Part shown: positions 14,702-22,291 of the stretch, piece by piece
Layout of the letters: the number at the start of each line of letters is the position of its first letter
Position numbering within the stretch: the stretch's first letter is position 1
Made by a program: the position numbers and the translations under genes
Assembly: GCF_030530965.1 (NCBI RefSeq)
Contig: NZ_JAUMTY010000002.1
Span: forward strand, 1-23,093
Source: Corynebacterium sp.
GTDB lineage: Bacteria; Actinomycetota; Actinomycetes; Mycobacteriales; Mycobacteriaceae
Direction of reading: 5' to 3'
Length of the DNA stretch: 23,093 nt
Notes under the pieces: generated by a model
Seen by the model: the letters and a program-made list of their open reading frames with translations, nothing else
What the model was told of the DNA's origin: nothing
Database searches by the model: none

Positions 14702-16044
14702 GTAGTGATAACGTCGATCATTCTGTCGATACCGGCAGGAATGGCGACGGGGTTGGTGTCTGGAAGATCTTATCGATCGCTCTTCCATCTCTGGGTGTTT
14801 TGGCGGCCACCCCTATTTATCTCTTGTTTGATACGGCCGTGGTGGGGCGGCTGGGCAAGACGGATTTGGCTGCTCTTGCTGCAGCAACGACCATTCTTGC
14901 CCAAGTCACCACGCAGCTGACCTTTTTGTCCTACGGGACGACTGCTCGTGCGGGGCGTTTTTATGGTGCAGGCCGACGCGATAAATCGATTCAAGAAGGC
15001 GTGCAGTCAACATGGATCGCTGTGCTCGTAGGAATTGCCCTGGCGGCGGTGATTTGGATTCTCGCCCCGGTGTTGACGAACTGGTTAGCCGATGATCCCG
15101 GGGTAGGGAAAGAGGCGACGAGGTGGCTGCGCGTGGCGTCGCCAGCGGTGCCCCTGACGCTCATGACAATGGCGGGGAACGGTTGGCTGAGGGCGGTCCA
15201 AAATGCCAGGTACCCCCTGTATTTCACCTTGGCGGGGGTCGGCCCAGCGCTTATCCTGGTGCCGATATTGGTAATGCGGTTGGGGATTGTCGGTTCCGCC
15301 CTGGCCAATGTCACCGGTGAGACTATTACGTCATTGTGTTTCCTCGTCTGCCTAATACGGGAGAACAGCAAGTACGAGAATTCGTGGAAGCCGCGATGGT
15401 CGATTATGAAAGACCAATTGGTGATGGGTCGTGACCTGATCGCACGCTCCCTGAGTTTTCAGCTGTCCTTTATTTCGGCGGCCGCTGTTGCTGGTCGTTT
15501 CGGCGCAGCATCTCTGGCAGCCCACCAGGTGTTGTTGCAGCTGTGGAACTTCCTAACCATGGTTCTCGATTCGTTGGCTATTGCCGCGCAGGCGTTTGTC
15601 GGGGCTGCTCTCGGCGCGGGGCAGTCGACTAATGCGAAGGCCGTGGGGCGGTCCATCATTAAGTGGTCGTCGCTCTTTGCCGTGGTTCTCGCCGGTGGCA
15701 TGTCCGCGGGATACTACTGGATTCCCCGCCAGTTCACTCATTCGGAGAGTGTGCTCGACGCGATGTCGGGGCCGTGGTGGCAGCTCGTGGTTCTGGTCCT
15801 CCTGGGCGGTTTTGTTTTCGCCCTCGACGGGATTTTGCTCGGCGCCGGCGACGCGATCTTCCTCCGTAACGCCACCCTGGTGTCGGCCTTGGTGGGCTTC
15901 CTGCCGCTCACCTGGATTTCCCTGAGCCAAGGTTGGGGACTGGTTGGTGTTTGGTGGGGCCTTATCACCTTCTTCTTGTTCCGCTTGGCGACGACCACGC
16001 TCCGATTCCTCCGCGGAAACTGGGCCCGAGTGGGCGCGCAGTGA
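14698..16044 (+). CDS. dinF: MATE-family efflux transporter (DinF-like)
   Basis: This 448-aa integral membrane protein has the MATE pattern: an N-terminal cytoplasmic tail, then about 12 hydrophobic helices in two similar halves. The first half begins ILSIALPSLGVLAATPIYLLFDTAVVGRLG and the second includes FGAASLAAHQVLLQLWNF and the segment LDSLAIAAQAFVGAALGAGQ. MATE proteins export drugs or metabolites in exchange for H+ or Na+; the substrate here is unknown. The gene starts within the nrnA stop (ATGA) and ends within the pptT start (GTGA), so it is translationally coupled on both sides. The same neighbour order, with dinF after the DHH gene, occurs in M. tuberculosis. Confidence 0.92.
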   Translation: MSSDNVDHSVDTGRNGDGVGVWKILSIALPSLGVLAATPIYLLFDTAVVGRLGKTDLAALAAATTILAQVTTQLTFLSYGTTARAGRFYGAGRRDKSIQEGVQSTWIAVLVGIALAAVIWILAPVLTNWLADDPGVGKEATRWLRVASPAVPLTLMTMAGNGWLRAVQNARYPLYFTLAGVGPALILVPILVMRLGIVGSALANVTGETITSLCFLVCLIRENSKYENSWKPRWSIMKDQLVMGRDLIARSLSFQLSFISAAAVAGRFGAASLAAHQVLLQLWNFLTMVLDSLAIAAQAFVGAALGAGQSTNAKAVGRSIIKWSSLFAVVLAGGMSAGYYWIPRQFTHSESVLDAMSGPWWQLVVLVLLGGFVFALDGILLGAGDAIFLRNATLVSALVGFLPLTWISLSQGWGLVGVWWGLITFFLFRLATTTLRFLRGNWARVGAQ

Positions 16045-16799
16045 TCCCGACGGGGTTCTTTCCCGAAGGCTGTGCTTGGTCTGAATTGCGTGTCCCTGAG
16101 CCGACGCAGCCGTCACGCAACGCGCAGTGGCCGTCCGTCAGCCGCAGGAATTGGGACGCTTTGCATCCCCAAGAACGCGCTTATGTCAGCGACGCTGTGC
16201 CGCTACGGCGGGCGCAATTCGCTGATGCACGCGCGTGCGCAAGAAACGCTGTAACGGATCTCACCGGGCATGACCACGCTGACACTGTCATCGGGAAGGG
16301 CGAGCGCGGAATGCCTCTGTTTCCCCGCGGGGTCGTCGGATCGTTGACCCACACAACTGGGTTCCGCGCAGCGGTCGTCGCGCGAACCGATACATTGAAG
16401 TCCGTCGGTGTGGATGCGGAAGTAGCCAAGCCGCTACCTGACGGTGTGCCCGATGCTGTTCTTACCCCTCGCGACCTGCAACATATCGCTGTCGTGCAAC
16501 AACATGGACGACAGCATGTGCAGCGCCACGGGAGAGATCCGGAGTTTTCGTCGTCAGAAAATATCTTGGAAACAGTGGTCTTCTCGGCGAAAGAAGCGCT
16601 GTATAAATCGTGGTTCCCGCTGGCCCTGGTTTTCCTTGATTTTGCCCAGGCAGACATTGAACTCCACCACGACGGAACATTGACCGCGTTCGTCCATCAT
16701 GACGTGGGTTATGGAGCGATGCCACGGACGATACCGGGGCGATGGATGGTCGACTCAGGGTACGTCGTGACAAGTACGTGGATTACGTCGATCACGTAG
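16041..16799 (+). CDS. pptT: 4'-phosphopantetheinyl transferase, Sfp/PptT type
   Basis: PptT moves the phosphopantetheine arm of coenzyme A onto carrier proteins; in mycolata these include fatty-acid and mycolate or polyketide synthases. From GTG 16041 the protein is 252 aa. Motifs are present: GSLTHTTGFRAAVVA (100-114), the Mg-binding GVDAE (123-127, Asp125 and Glu127) and FSAKEALYKSW (181-191, with Glu185 as the third metal ligand and Lys189). A His/Gln-rich loop (about 152-170) interrupts the space between the last two motifs. GTGA overlap with the MATE gene implies coupling. The 3' end overlaps the convergent truB by 8 nt, with no room for a terminator between. Confidence 0.92.
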   Translation: MIPTGFFPEGCAWSELRVPEPTQPSRNAQWPSVSRRNWDALHPQERAYVSDAVPLRRAQFADARACARNAVTDLTGHDHADTVIGKGERGMPLFPRGVVGSLTHTTGFRAAVVARTDTLKSVGVDAEVAKPLPDGVPDAVLTPRDLQHIAVVQQHGRQHVQRHGRDPEFSSSENILETVVFSAKEALYKSWFPLALVFLDFAQADIELHHDGTLTAFVHHDVGYGAMPRTIPGRWMVDSGYVVTSTWITSIT

Positions 16800-18114
16800 G
16801 CCACATAGCTCGATCGCGGCCCGCGGTGACGTTCATGACAAGGTGCGTTTTTGACAAGGTTGCTGGGCGGGCGACGAACACCGTTTTCGCTATCTTCCCC
16901 TCGTTCTTCATTAGAGCTATAGCGTGTCCATCGGCTGACACCCCCGCGTAGACATCCTTCAGATCCGACGCAGGAATACGTTTCCCCATCGAGACCGCGG
17001 TGGCCTCGTCGTCACTTAAATGTCGAATGGGGAAGGACCGGGTAATGGCCTGGTCGAGGGAATAGCTGAGCGATGCCCGTGGAGTTTCGCCGGTCACCTG
17101 TTCGTCGAGGATCCGTTGCTCGGCTAGGGACTGCTCGTCGCGCAATTGGTCGAGTGTCTTGGCGTCGTCGAGACTAAAAGAGCCGACGCGTGTGCGGCGA
17201 AGTGCCGTCAGATGTCCCCCAACTCCCAGCATTTCGCCCAAGTCCCTCGCGAGCGCGCGAATATACGTGCCCGAAGAACAATCGACAGTAACGTCGAGGT
17301 CGATCACGGTGACATCCTCATCGCCATTGGTGTTATCGCCGCTGTCGATAGTCGCCATTCTCACGTTGCGAATATCAAAGGTCGAAACGGTGACGGGCCG
17401 AGGGGGAAGAGAGACTTCCTCCCCAGATCGCACACGGTCATAGGCACGACGGCCGTCCACCTTGATGGCACTCACACTGCTCGGCCTTTGCATGATATCG
17501 CCGGTGAGTCGCTCGCGGGCCCGGTCTATCCGCTCGGGTTCAGAAAGCAATGCTGACAGGCGCTCGCGAGTGGCCGGGCTAATGAGAGGACGCGCTGTTG
17601 CTTGGCTGGAATTCTCCTCAGAGTCATAGGGGTAGGGGATCGGTTCTCCCTCCGCATCGTCGGTTGTGGTGGCGAAACCGACGCGGATGGTGGCGTCGTA
17701 CGACTTCGTGTTTGCCACTAAGTGCGTCATAAATTTTGTGCCGCGCTCAATTCCGAGGATCAAGACGCCGGTGGCCGCCGGATCGAGCGTTCCAGCGTGC
17801 CCAACCTTGCGCGTCCGCATCAGGCGGCGCATCGCCGAGACGACATTATGGCTCGTCAACCCTGCGGGCTTATCGACGATGACAATGCCGGAGCGGTCCA
17901 GCACCGATGAATGCGTCGACGAACTTGCGGTGTGTGATTTTTCGCCGCGCGGACGCTGTGTACGTGGACGTGGTGTAGAGGACTGGCCGGGGTTCTCTGA
18001 GGCATTCACGGGGTTTAGCGTAGTTGACGTCTTCCTCATGGAGCGCGAAGGATCATGAGGCTGAGAGGACTGTGGGGGCGGGGGACCGTGAGCCGGGGAG
18101 AGGAGCGTCGGCAC
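16792..18114 (-). CDS. truB: tRNA pseudouridine-55 synthase TruB
   Basis: TruB makes pseudouridine 55 in the T-loop of tRNAs. The catalytic motif GHAGTLDPAATGVL is intact, with the nucleophile Asp at residue 111 counted from GTG 18114. The core begins SGIVIVDKPAGLTSHNVV (75-92). RPSSVSAIKVDGRRAY and SGTYIRALARDLG follow, then the actinobacterial C-terminal domain (about 360-425) and a short tail. The protein is 440 aa, long for TruB (about 300). The first 74 residues are a Pro/Ser/Thr-rich extension, real only if GTG 18114 is used. An AT-rich TATAAA 5 nt before that GTG supports it; ATG 18039 is the main alternative. It is divergent from ribF. Confidence 0.93.
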   Translation of the reverse strand: MPTLLSPAHGPPPPQSSQPHDPSRSMRKTSTTLNPVNASENPGQSSTPRPRTQRPRGEKSHTASSSTHSSVLDRSGIVIVDKPAGLTSHNVVSAMRRLMRTRKVGHAGTLDPAATGVLILGIERGTKFMTHLVANTKSYDATIRVGFATTTDDAEGEPIPYPYDSEENSSQATARPLISPATRERLSALLSEPERIDRARERLTGDIMQRPSSVSAIKVDGRRAYDRVRSGEEVSLPPRPVTVSTFDIRNVRMATIDSGDNTNGDEDVTVIDLDVTVDCSSGTYIRALARDLGEMLGVGGHLTALRRTRVGSFSLDDAKTLDQLRDEQSLAEQRILDEQVTGETPRASLSYSLDQAITRSFPIRHLSDDEATAVSMGKRIPASDLKDVYAGVSADGHAIALMKNEGKIAKTVFVARPATLSKTHLVMNVTAGRDRAMWPT

Positions 18115-18125
18115 TCTCGTTTATA
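18115..18125 (-). promoter_or_regulatory. Candidate -10 for truB
   Basis: On the minus strand TATAAA (18125-18120) lies 5 nt before GTG 18114. It differs from the TANNNT pattern at the last base. If real it gives a nearly leaderless message and supports the long N-terminus. Confidence 0.3.
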
Positions 18126-18160
18126 TCGGGGCCGTATCGCAGAACTTCGTCCCTGTGACG

Positions 18161-18172
18161 TACGCTATTCAC
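18161..18172 (+). promoter_or_regulatory. Candidate -10 element giving a leaderless ribF mRNA
   Basis: TACGCT (18161-18166) is followed by 6 nt and GTG 18173. No Shine-Dalgarno is present. The truB -10 candidate lies about 36 bp away on the other strand, so the two promoters share a short interval. Confidence 0.45.
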
Positions 18173-19138
18173 GTGGATATTTGGCACGGGTTGGATAACA
18201 TACCGCAGTCCCTCGACGCGTCCGTCGTCACTATTGGTGTGTTCGATGGTGTTCATCGTGGGCATCGTCGGCTTATCGGTACTGCTGTCCGTCGTGCTCG
18301 TGAACTAGATGTTCCCTGTGTGTTGATGACATTCGAACCCCACCCGGTCAAGGTGTTTGCACCGGAACGTACTCCACGGCTCTTGGGGAGTCTGAAGGAC
18401 CGTCAAGCGATGGCAGAAGAGCTGGGCGTGGATTATTTCCTGACCGTTGATTTCACGCGGAGCTTGGCTGCCTTGAGCCCCACTGAGTACATCGAGCAGG
18501 TCCTTGTCCATCAACTCCATGCCAAGGCCATCGTGGTTGGTGAGAACTTCACCTTTGGTCACAAAGCGGCAGGGACGTCTCAGACACTGGAAACCGAGGG
18601 GCCTCGGTATGGCTGCGATGTGGACATTGTGCCGCTGTTGAGCGAGGATGGCCACACGATTTCCTCGACATTCATTCGCTCTCAACTTGATCAAGGACAT
18701 GTCGACGAGGCCGCGTGGGCTCTCGGTCGCCCATATTCTGTCTATGGTGAGGTCGAGCACGGCGCCGGGCGGGGAGGCCGCGAACTGGGCTATCCCACGG
18801 CCAATCTCTATATCAGCCCGGAGCGCGCGTTGCCTGCAGATGGTGTGTATGCCGGCTGGTTCACAATTGATCCTGGCGAGACCGTCGACGGAGATATGGA
18901 GCCGGGAGTTCGGTATCCGACCGCCATTTCTGTGGGCATGAACCCAACATTTAACGACGATCGTCGGTCGGTTGAATCTTTTGTGCTGGATAGGCACGCG
19001 GATCTGTACGGGCTGTATGCAACGGTCGAGTTCATCGATTACGTCCGGGGAATGGAAACATTTTCGGGTGTTGACGAGCTCCTTGCTGCCATGCACCGTG
19101 ACGTCGACGCGGTCAGGGCGATGACGGCTCGTAAATAG
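18173..19138 (+). CDS. ribF: Bifunctional riboflavin kinase/FAD synthetase
   Basis: RibF phosphorylates riboflavin to FMN and adenylylates FMN to FAD. From GTG 18173 (VDIWHGLDNIP) it is 321 aa; a GTG at 18155 would add six residues but lacks support. The N-terminal nucleotidyltransferase domain has GVFDGVHRGH (22-31) and ISSTFIRSQL (about 163-172). The C-terminal kinase domain has GRGGRELGYPTANLY (about 199-213), with the PTAN motif, and then VGMNPTFN and VESFVLD. All key motifs are intact. It precedes rpsO in the same direction, separated by 214 bp that hold a separate rpsO promoter and leader. Confidence 0.96.
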   Translation: MDIWHGLDNIPQSLDASVVTIGVFDGVHRGHRRLIGTAVRRARELDVPCVLMTFEPHPVKVFAPERTPRLLGSLKDRQAMAEELGVDYFLTVDFTRSLAALSPTEYIEQVLVHQLHAKAIVVGENFTFGHKAAGTSQTLETEGPRYGCDVDIVPLLSEDGHTISSTFIRSQLDQGHVDEAAWALGRPYSVYGEVEHGAGRGGRELGYPTANLYISPERALPADGVYAGWFTIDPGETVDGDMEPGVRYPTAISVGMNPTFNDDRRSVESFVLDRHADLYGLYATVEFIDYVRGMETFSGVDELLAAMHRDVDAVRAMTARK

Positions 19139-19171
19139 GCGCGGAAAACTGGAGTAGAGTCCGGCGCTTCA

Positions 19172-19202
19172 GTATTCCTCGGTTTCGTATTCCCCTGGTT
19201 TC
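19172..19202 (+). repeat. Imperfect tandem repeat in the ribF-rpsO gap
   Basis: GTATTCCTCGGTTTC (19172-19186) is followed directly by GTATTCCCCTGGTTTC (19187-19202). Just after it GGATGG (19211-19216) can pair with CCATCC (19227-19232). Both lie upstream of the rpsO promoter; no function is evident. Confidence 0.5.
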
Positions 19203-19239
19203 GGCTCGCTGGATGGTATTTCGAGTCCATCCGAACATG

Positions 19240-19248
19240 TGGTAGCCT
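19240..19248 (+). promoter_or_regulatory. Candidate extended -10 for rpsO
   Basis: TGGTAGCCT (19240-19248) is an extended -10 (TGN plus TAGCCT). A start near 19255 would give a leader of about 98 nt before the rpsO ATG. The -35 region 17 nt upstream (TTCGAG) is poor. Confidence 0.5.
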
Positions 19249-19259
19249 CGTCCGAGTAT

Positions 19260-19308
19260 CAACTGCGGTCCGTTGCAGTTGTGAAAGCTGTGCCTCTTTG
19301 CGGCACGG
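19260..19308 (+). promoter_or_regulatory. Two-hairpin rpsO leader, candidate S15 autoregulatory RNA
   Basis: CAACTGC (19260-19266) pairs with GCAGTTG (19275-19281) around an 8-nt loop. CTGTGCC (19288-19294) pairs with GGCACGG (19302-19308, one G-T wobble) around a 7-nt loop. Both lie between the candidate promoter and the rpsO ribosome binding site. S15 controls its own mRNA through leader structures in several bacterial groups, so that role is plausible here but not shown. Confidence 0.4.
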
Positions 19309-19352
19309 CGCATACGGACTGAAATAACGACCTCAATTTTAGGAGTTTTCCT

Positions 19353-19622
19353 ATGGCTTTGTCCGCTGCAAAGAAAAAAGAAATCCTTTCCGAGTTCGGT
19401 CTTCATGAGACCGACACCGGTTCAACCGAGGCTCAGGTTGCCTTGTTGACCGAGCGCATTCGTCAGCTGACGGAGCACCTTCGTGAGCACAAGCACGATC
19501 ACCACTCACGTCGTGGCCTTATGCTCTTGGTCGGTCGTCGTAAGCGTCTGTTGAAGTACTTGGCTGCTAACAACGTCGATCGTTACCGTAACCTGATTGC
19601 TCGTTTGGGTCTTCGCCGTTAA
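19353..19622 (+). CDS. rpsO: 30S ribosomal protein S15
   Basis: S15 is a primary binder of 16S rRNA at the central-domain three-way junction and also contacts the 50S subunit (bridge B4). The 89-aa protein is full length and typical: SEFGLHETDTGSTEAQVALL, LTEHLREHKHDHHSRRGL and LVGRRKRLLKYL are all present. The ATG has AGGAG (19341-19345) 7 nt upstream. It has its own promoter and structured leader and ends in a good intrinsic terminator, so it is probably mostly monocistronic, with pnp following from a second promoter. Confidence 0.99.
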   Translation: MALSAAKKKEILSEFGLHETDTGSTEAQVALLTERIRQLTEHLREHKHDHHSRRGLMLLVGRRKRLLKYLAANNVDRYRNLIARLGLRR

Positions 19623-19642
19623 TTACGGCGTCGGCCATTCTG

Positions 19643-19679
19643 ACTCGGTTCTGCGCAGTGCGGCAGGGCCGAGTTTTTC
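19643..19679 (+). terminator. Intrinsic terminator of rpsO
   Basis: ACTCGGTTCTGC (19643-19654) pairs with GCAGGGCCGAGT (19663-19674), a 12-bp stem with two G-T wobbles and an 8-nt loop. Its last base joins a run of five T (19674-19678). It starts 21 nt after the rpsO stop. Confidence 0.85.
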
Positions 19680-19794
19680 ATATCTGGAGCTCGTCGGCGG
19701 TGCTCGGACATGATTGTGGTATCGGTAATGAAGCCTCCCGTAGAGGTAGCTCGGCGTGTTCATACCCCGTCGTCCTGCTCTTCCAGGTTTCACC

Positions 19795-19803
19795 TGCTAA
19801 GAT
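19795..19803 (+). promoter_or_regulatory. Candidate extended -10 for pnp
   Basis: TGCTAAGAT (19795-19803) is an extended -10 with TAAGAT as the hexamer. A start near 19810 would give a leader of almost 90 nt. No good -35 is visible. Confidence 0.45.
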
Positions 19804-19821
19804 GAGGTCGCCTGAAGATAT

Positions 19822-19875
19822 ATGAAGAAGAGATTTCTCGTTGGCGACACCGATGATCGCCCGGGGCACCCATAG
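19822..19875 (+). other. Possible 17-codon leader ORF upstream of pnp
   Basis: ATG 19822 opens a short frame, MKKRFLVGDTDDRPGHP, ending TAG at 19875 about 22 nt before the pnp ATG. A GAAG 4 nt upstream of it is a weak ribosome binding site. The pnp-proximal AGAAGGA (19876-19882) follows directly after the stop, so translation of the leader could affect pnp. There is no homology evidence. Confidence 0.25.
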
Positions 19876-19897
19876 AGAAGGACGGATTCCCCCTTTT

Positions 19898-22180
19898 ATG
19901 ACCAATAATCACTCCGTTTTTTATGACGAAGAGTTTGGCACCCATTCTGTCGAAGCCACGATTGACAATGGCGACTTCGGCTCACGCACTATTCGATTAG
20001 AGACCGGACAACTAGCTCGCCAGGCGAATGGCTCCGTCGTCGCGTATCTCGACGACGACACCATGATGTTGTCGACGACGACCGCATCATCCAAACCCCG
20101 CGAGGGCTTCGACTTCTTCCCGTTGACTGTCGATGTGGAAGAACGCATGTACGCCGCTGGCCGTATTCCCGGCTCTTTCTTCCGCCGCGAAGGACGCCCA
20201 GGCACCGACGCCATTTTGGCCTGCCGCCTGATCGACCGCCCGTTGCGCCCCACCTTCGTGAAGGGATTGCGTAACGAGGTTCAGGTCATCGTCACCGTGA
20301 TGTCCTTAGATCCGAAAGACATGTACGACGTCGTCGCGATTAACGCGGCATCAGCGTCGACCCAGCTTTCGGGGCTGCCCGTGTCGGGCCCAGTCGGTGG
20401 CGTGAGAATGGCTCTTATCGTCGACGACGATCATGAGGATGGTCAGTGGGTTGCATTCCCCACCCGCGAACAGCACGAATCCGCGTTGTTTGAGATGGTC
20501 GTTGCTGGCCGTTTGACCGACGAACAGATCCCGGAGAAGCCACGCAAGGGACGTCGTCGCGGTCGCAAGTCGAGTCCACGGAAGAAGGCCGACAATGTTG
20601 CGATCATGATGGTGGAAGCGGGAGCGACGGAAACCGTCGTCGAGCGTGTCAATGATGGTGCGCCTGCCCCCACTGAGTCCGTCGTCGCGGAGGGTATTGA
20701 AGCAGCAAAGCCCTTTATTGCTGAACTATGTGGTGCTCAGCAGGCTCTTCGCCAGGCTGTGGATCCGGAGACCGAGGAATTTCCTCTGTTCCCGCCCTAT
20801 GGTGCCGACGTTTTGGCCGCTGTCGATTCTGAGGCCAAAGGGCGCATCAGTGACATCATGTCCATTGCCGATAAGCAAGAGCGCGATGAAGCTCTCTCGT
20901 CGGACATGGATGACACGGTTGAGGCGTTGCTCGAAGAGTTCCCGGAGCGTGAAGCGGAAATCCGTGCCGCTCATAACGCTGTGACAAAAGAGGTCGTCCG
21001 GTCGCGTATTTTGGCCGACGGCTTCCGCATCGACGGTCGCGGCGTCGAGGATATCCGAGATCTCGATGTTGAGGTCGATCTTGTTCCTCGTGCCCATGGC
21101 TCGTCACTCTTCCAGCGTGGTGAAACCCAGATCCTTGGGGTGACGACGTTGGACACGCTGAAGATGGAACAGCAGGTTGACTCCTTGGGGCCTGTTGATC
21201 ACCGTCGCTACATCCACCACTACAACTTCCCGCCGTACTCCACCGGTGAGACGGGCCGTGTTGGTTCCCCGAAGCGTCGTGAGATTGGGCATGGTGCGCT
21301 GGCAGAACGCGCTCTGAAGCCAATGATCCCGTCGCGCGATGACTTCCCGTACACCATCCGTCAGGTCTCCGAGGCGTTGGGTTCTAACGGTTCCACCTCG
21401 ATGGGTTCGGTGTGCGCGTCGACGTTGTCCCTGTACAACGCTGGTGTTCCGCTGAAGGCTCCGGTTGCAGGTATCGCAATGGGCCTCGTCTCCGGCGAAG
21501 TCAAGGGGAAGATGACATATGTCACCCTCACGGACATCCTGGGCGCTGAAGATGCCTTCGGCGATATGGACTTCAAGGTCGCGGGCACGGAAGACTTCAT
21601 TACTGCACTTCAGCTGGACACCAAACTCGACGGCATTCCGTCGGACGTTCTTGCTGGTGCATTGAAGCAGGCTCGCGAGGCTCGGCTCGAAATTCTCAAC
21701 ACGATGGCTGAGGTCATTGATGAACCCGACCCGATGAGTGACTATGCACCGCGCATCACGACGATCTCTGTGCCGGTCTCGAAGATCGGTGAAGTGATCG
21801 GCCCGAAGGGCAAGAACATTAACCAGATCACGGAAGATACCGGTGCTCGCGTCTCCATCGAGGACGACGGCACTGTCTTCATTTCCGCAACCTCCGGTGG
21901 CTCCGCTGAAGCCGCGGTCGACCGGATTAACGAGATTGCTAATCCTCAACTGCCGAAGGTGGGGGAGCGTTTCTTGGGCACTGTGGTGAAGACCACGGCG
22001 TTCGGAGCGTTCGTGTCAATCCTTCCCAACCGCGATGGGCTCGTGCACATCTCGAAGCTCGGTGGCAAGAAGCGCATCGAGAAGGTCGAGGACGTCGTCA
22101 ACGTCGGCGACAAACTCGAGGTTGAGATCGCCGACATCGATAACCGCGGGAAGATCTCGCTGGTCCCCGTCGACGACTAA
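19898..22180 (+). CDS. pnp: Polyribonucleotide nucleotidyltransferase (PNPase, GpsI)
   Basis: PNPase degrades RNA 3' to 5' by phosphorolysis and can also add 3' tails. From ATG 19898 the protein is 760 aa. In order: first RNase PH domain (from about 15, with FDFFPLTVDVEERMYAAGRIPGSFFRREGR), the helical linker, second RNase PH domain (GRGVEDIRDL through EDAFGDMDFKVAGT, about residues 375-565, with the catalytic Asp pair), KH (KIGEVIGPKGKNINQI, about 628-643) and S1 (GERFLGTVVKTTAFGAFV to the end). A very basic insert occupies about 213-232. The start is not backed by a well-spaced ribosome binding site: AGAAGGA is 15 nt away. TTG 19841 would be in frame but adds non-conserved residues. Confidence 0.97.
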   Translation: MTNNHSVFYDEEFGTHSVEATIDNGDFGSRTIRLETGQLARQANGSVVAYLDDDTMMLSTTTASSKPREGFDFFPLTVDVEERMYAAGRIPGSFFRREGRPGTDAILACRLIDRPLRPTFVKGLRNEVQVIVTVMSLDPKDMYDVVAINAASASTQLSGLPVSGPVGGVRMALIVDDDHEDGQWVAFPTREQHESALFEMVVAGRLTDEQIPEKPRKGRRRGRKSSPRKKADNVAIMMVEAGATETVVERVNDGAPAPTESVVAEGIEAAKPFIAELCGAQQALRQAVDPETEEFPLFPPYGADVLAAVDSEAKGRISDIMSIADKQERDEALSSDMDDTVEALLEEFPEREAEIRAAHNAVTKEVVRSRILADGFRIDGRGVEDIRDLDVEVDLVPRAHGSSLFQRGETQILGVTTLDTLKMEQQVDSLGPVDHRRYIHHYNFPPYSTGETGRVGSPKRREIGHGALAERALKPMIPSRDDFPYTIRQVSEALGSNGSTSMGSVCASTLSLYNAGVPLKAPVAGIAMGLVSGEVKGKMTYVTLTDILGAEDAFGDMDFKVAGTEDFITALQLDTKLDGIPSDVLAGALKQAREARLEILNTMAEVIDEPDPMSDYAPRITTISVPVSKIGEVIGPKGKNINQITEDTGARVSIEDDGTVFISATSGGSAEAAVDRINEIANPQLPKVGERFLGTVVKTTAFGAFVSILPNRDGLVHISKLGGKKRIEKVEDVVNVGDKLEVEIADIDNRGKISLVPVDD

Positions 22181-22192
22181 TGTGCCTGATAA

Positions 22193-22224
22193 CCGCTCTG
22201 GGATAACCAGAGCGGGTCGCCTTT
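22193..22224 (+). terminator. Hairpin downstream of pnp
   Basis: CCGCTCTGG (22193-22201) and CCAGAGCGG (22207-22215) form a perfect 9-bp stem with the 5-nt loop GATAA, starting 12 nt after the pnp stop. The following tract is only GTCGCCTTT, so the T-run is weak, but its position fits a pnp terminator. Confidence 0.65.
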
Positions 22225-22254
22225 AATGGGCCCTCCCATGTAGTTTCGAGCATC

Positions 22255-22284
22255 TTGTTAAGGCTCGGCTAACGGTTATACACT
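22255..22284 (+). promoter_or_regulatory. Promoter giving a leaderless ywiC-like mRNA
   Basis: TTGTTA (22255-22260) and TACACT (22279-22284) are 18 nt apart, and the hexamer ends 7 nt before ATG 22292. This is the best two-box promoter in the window. No Shine-Dalgarno is present. Confidence 0.6.
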
Positions 22285-22291
22285 AATTCGC

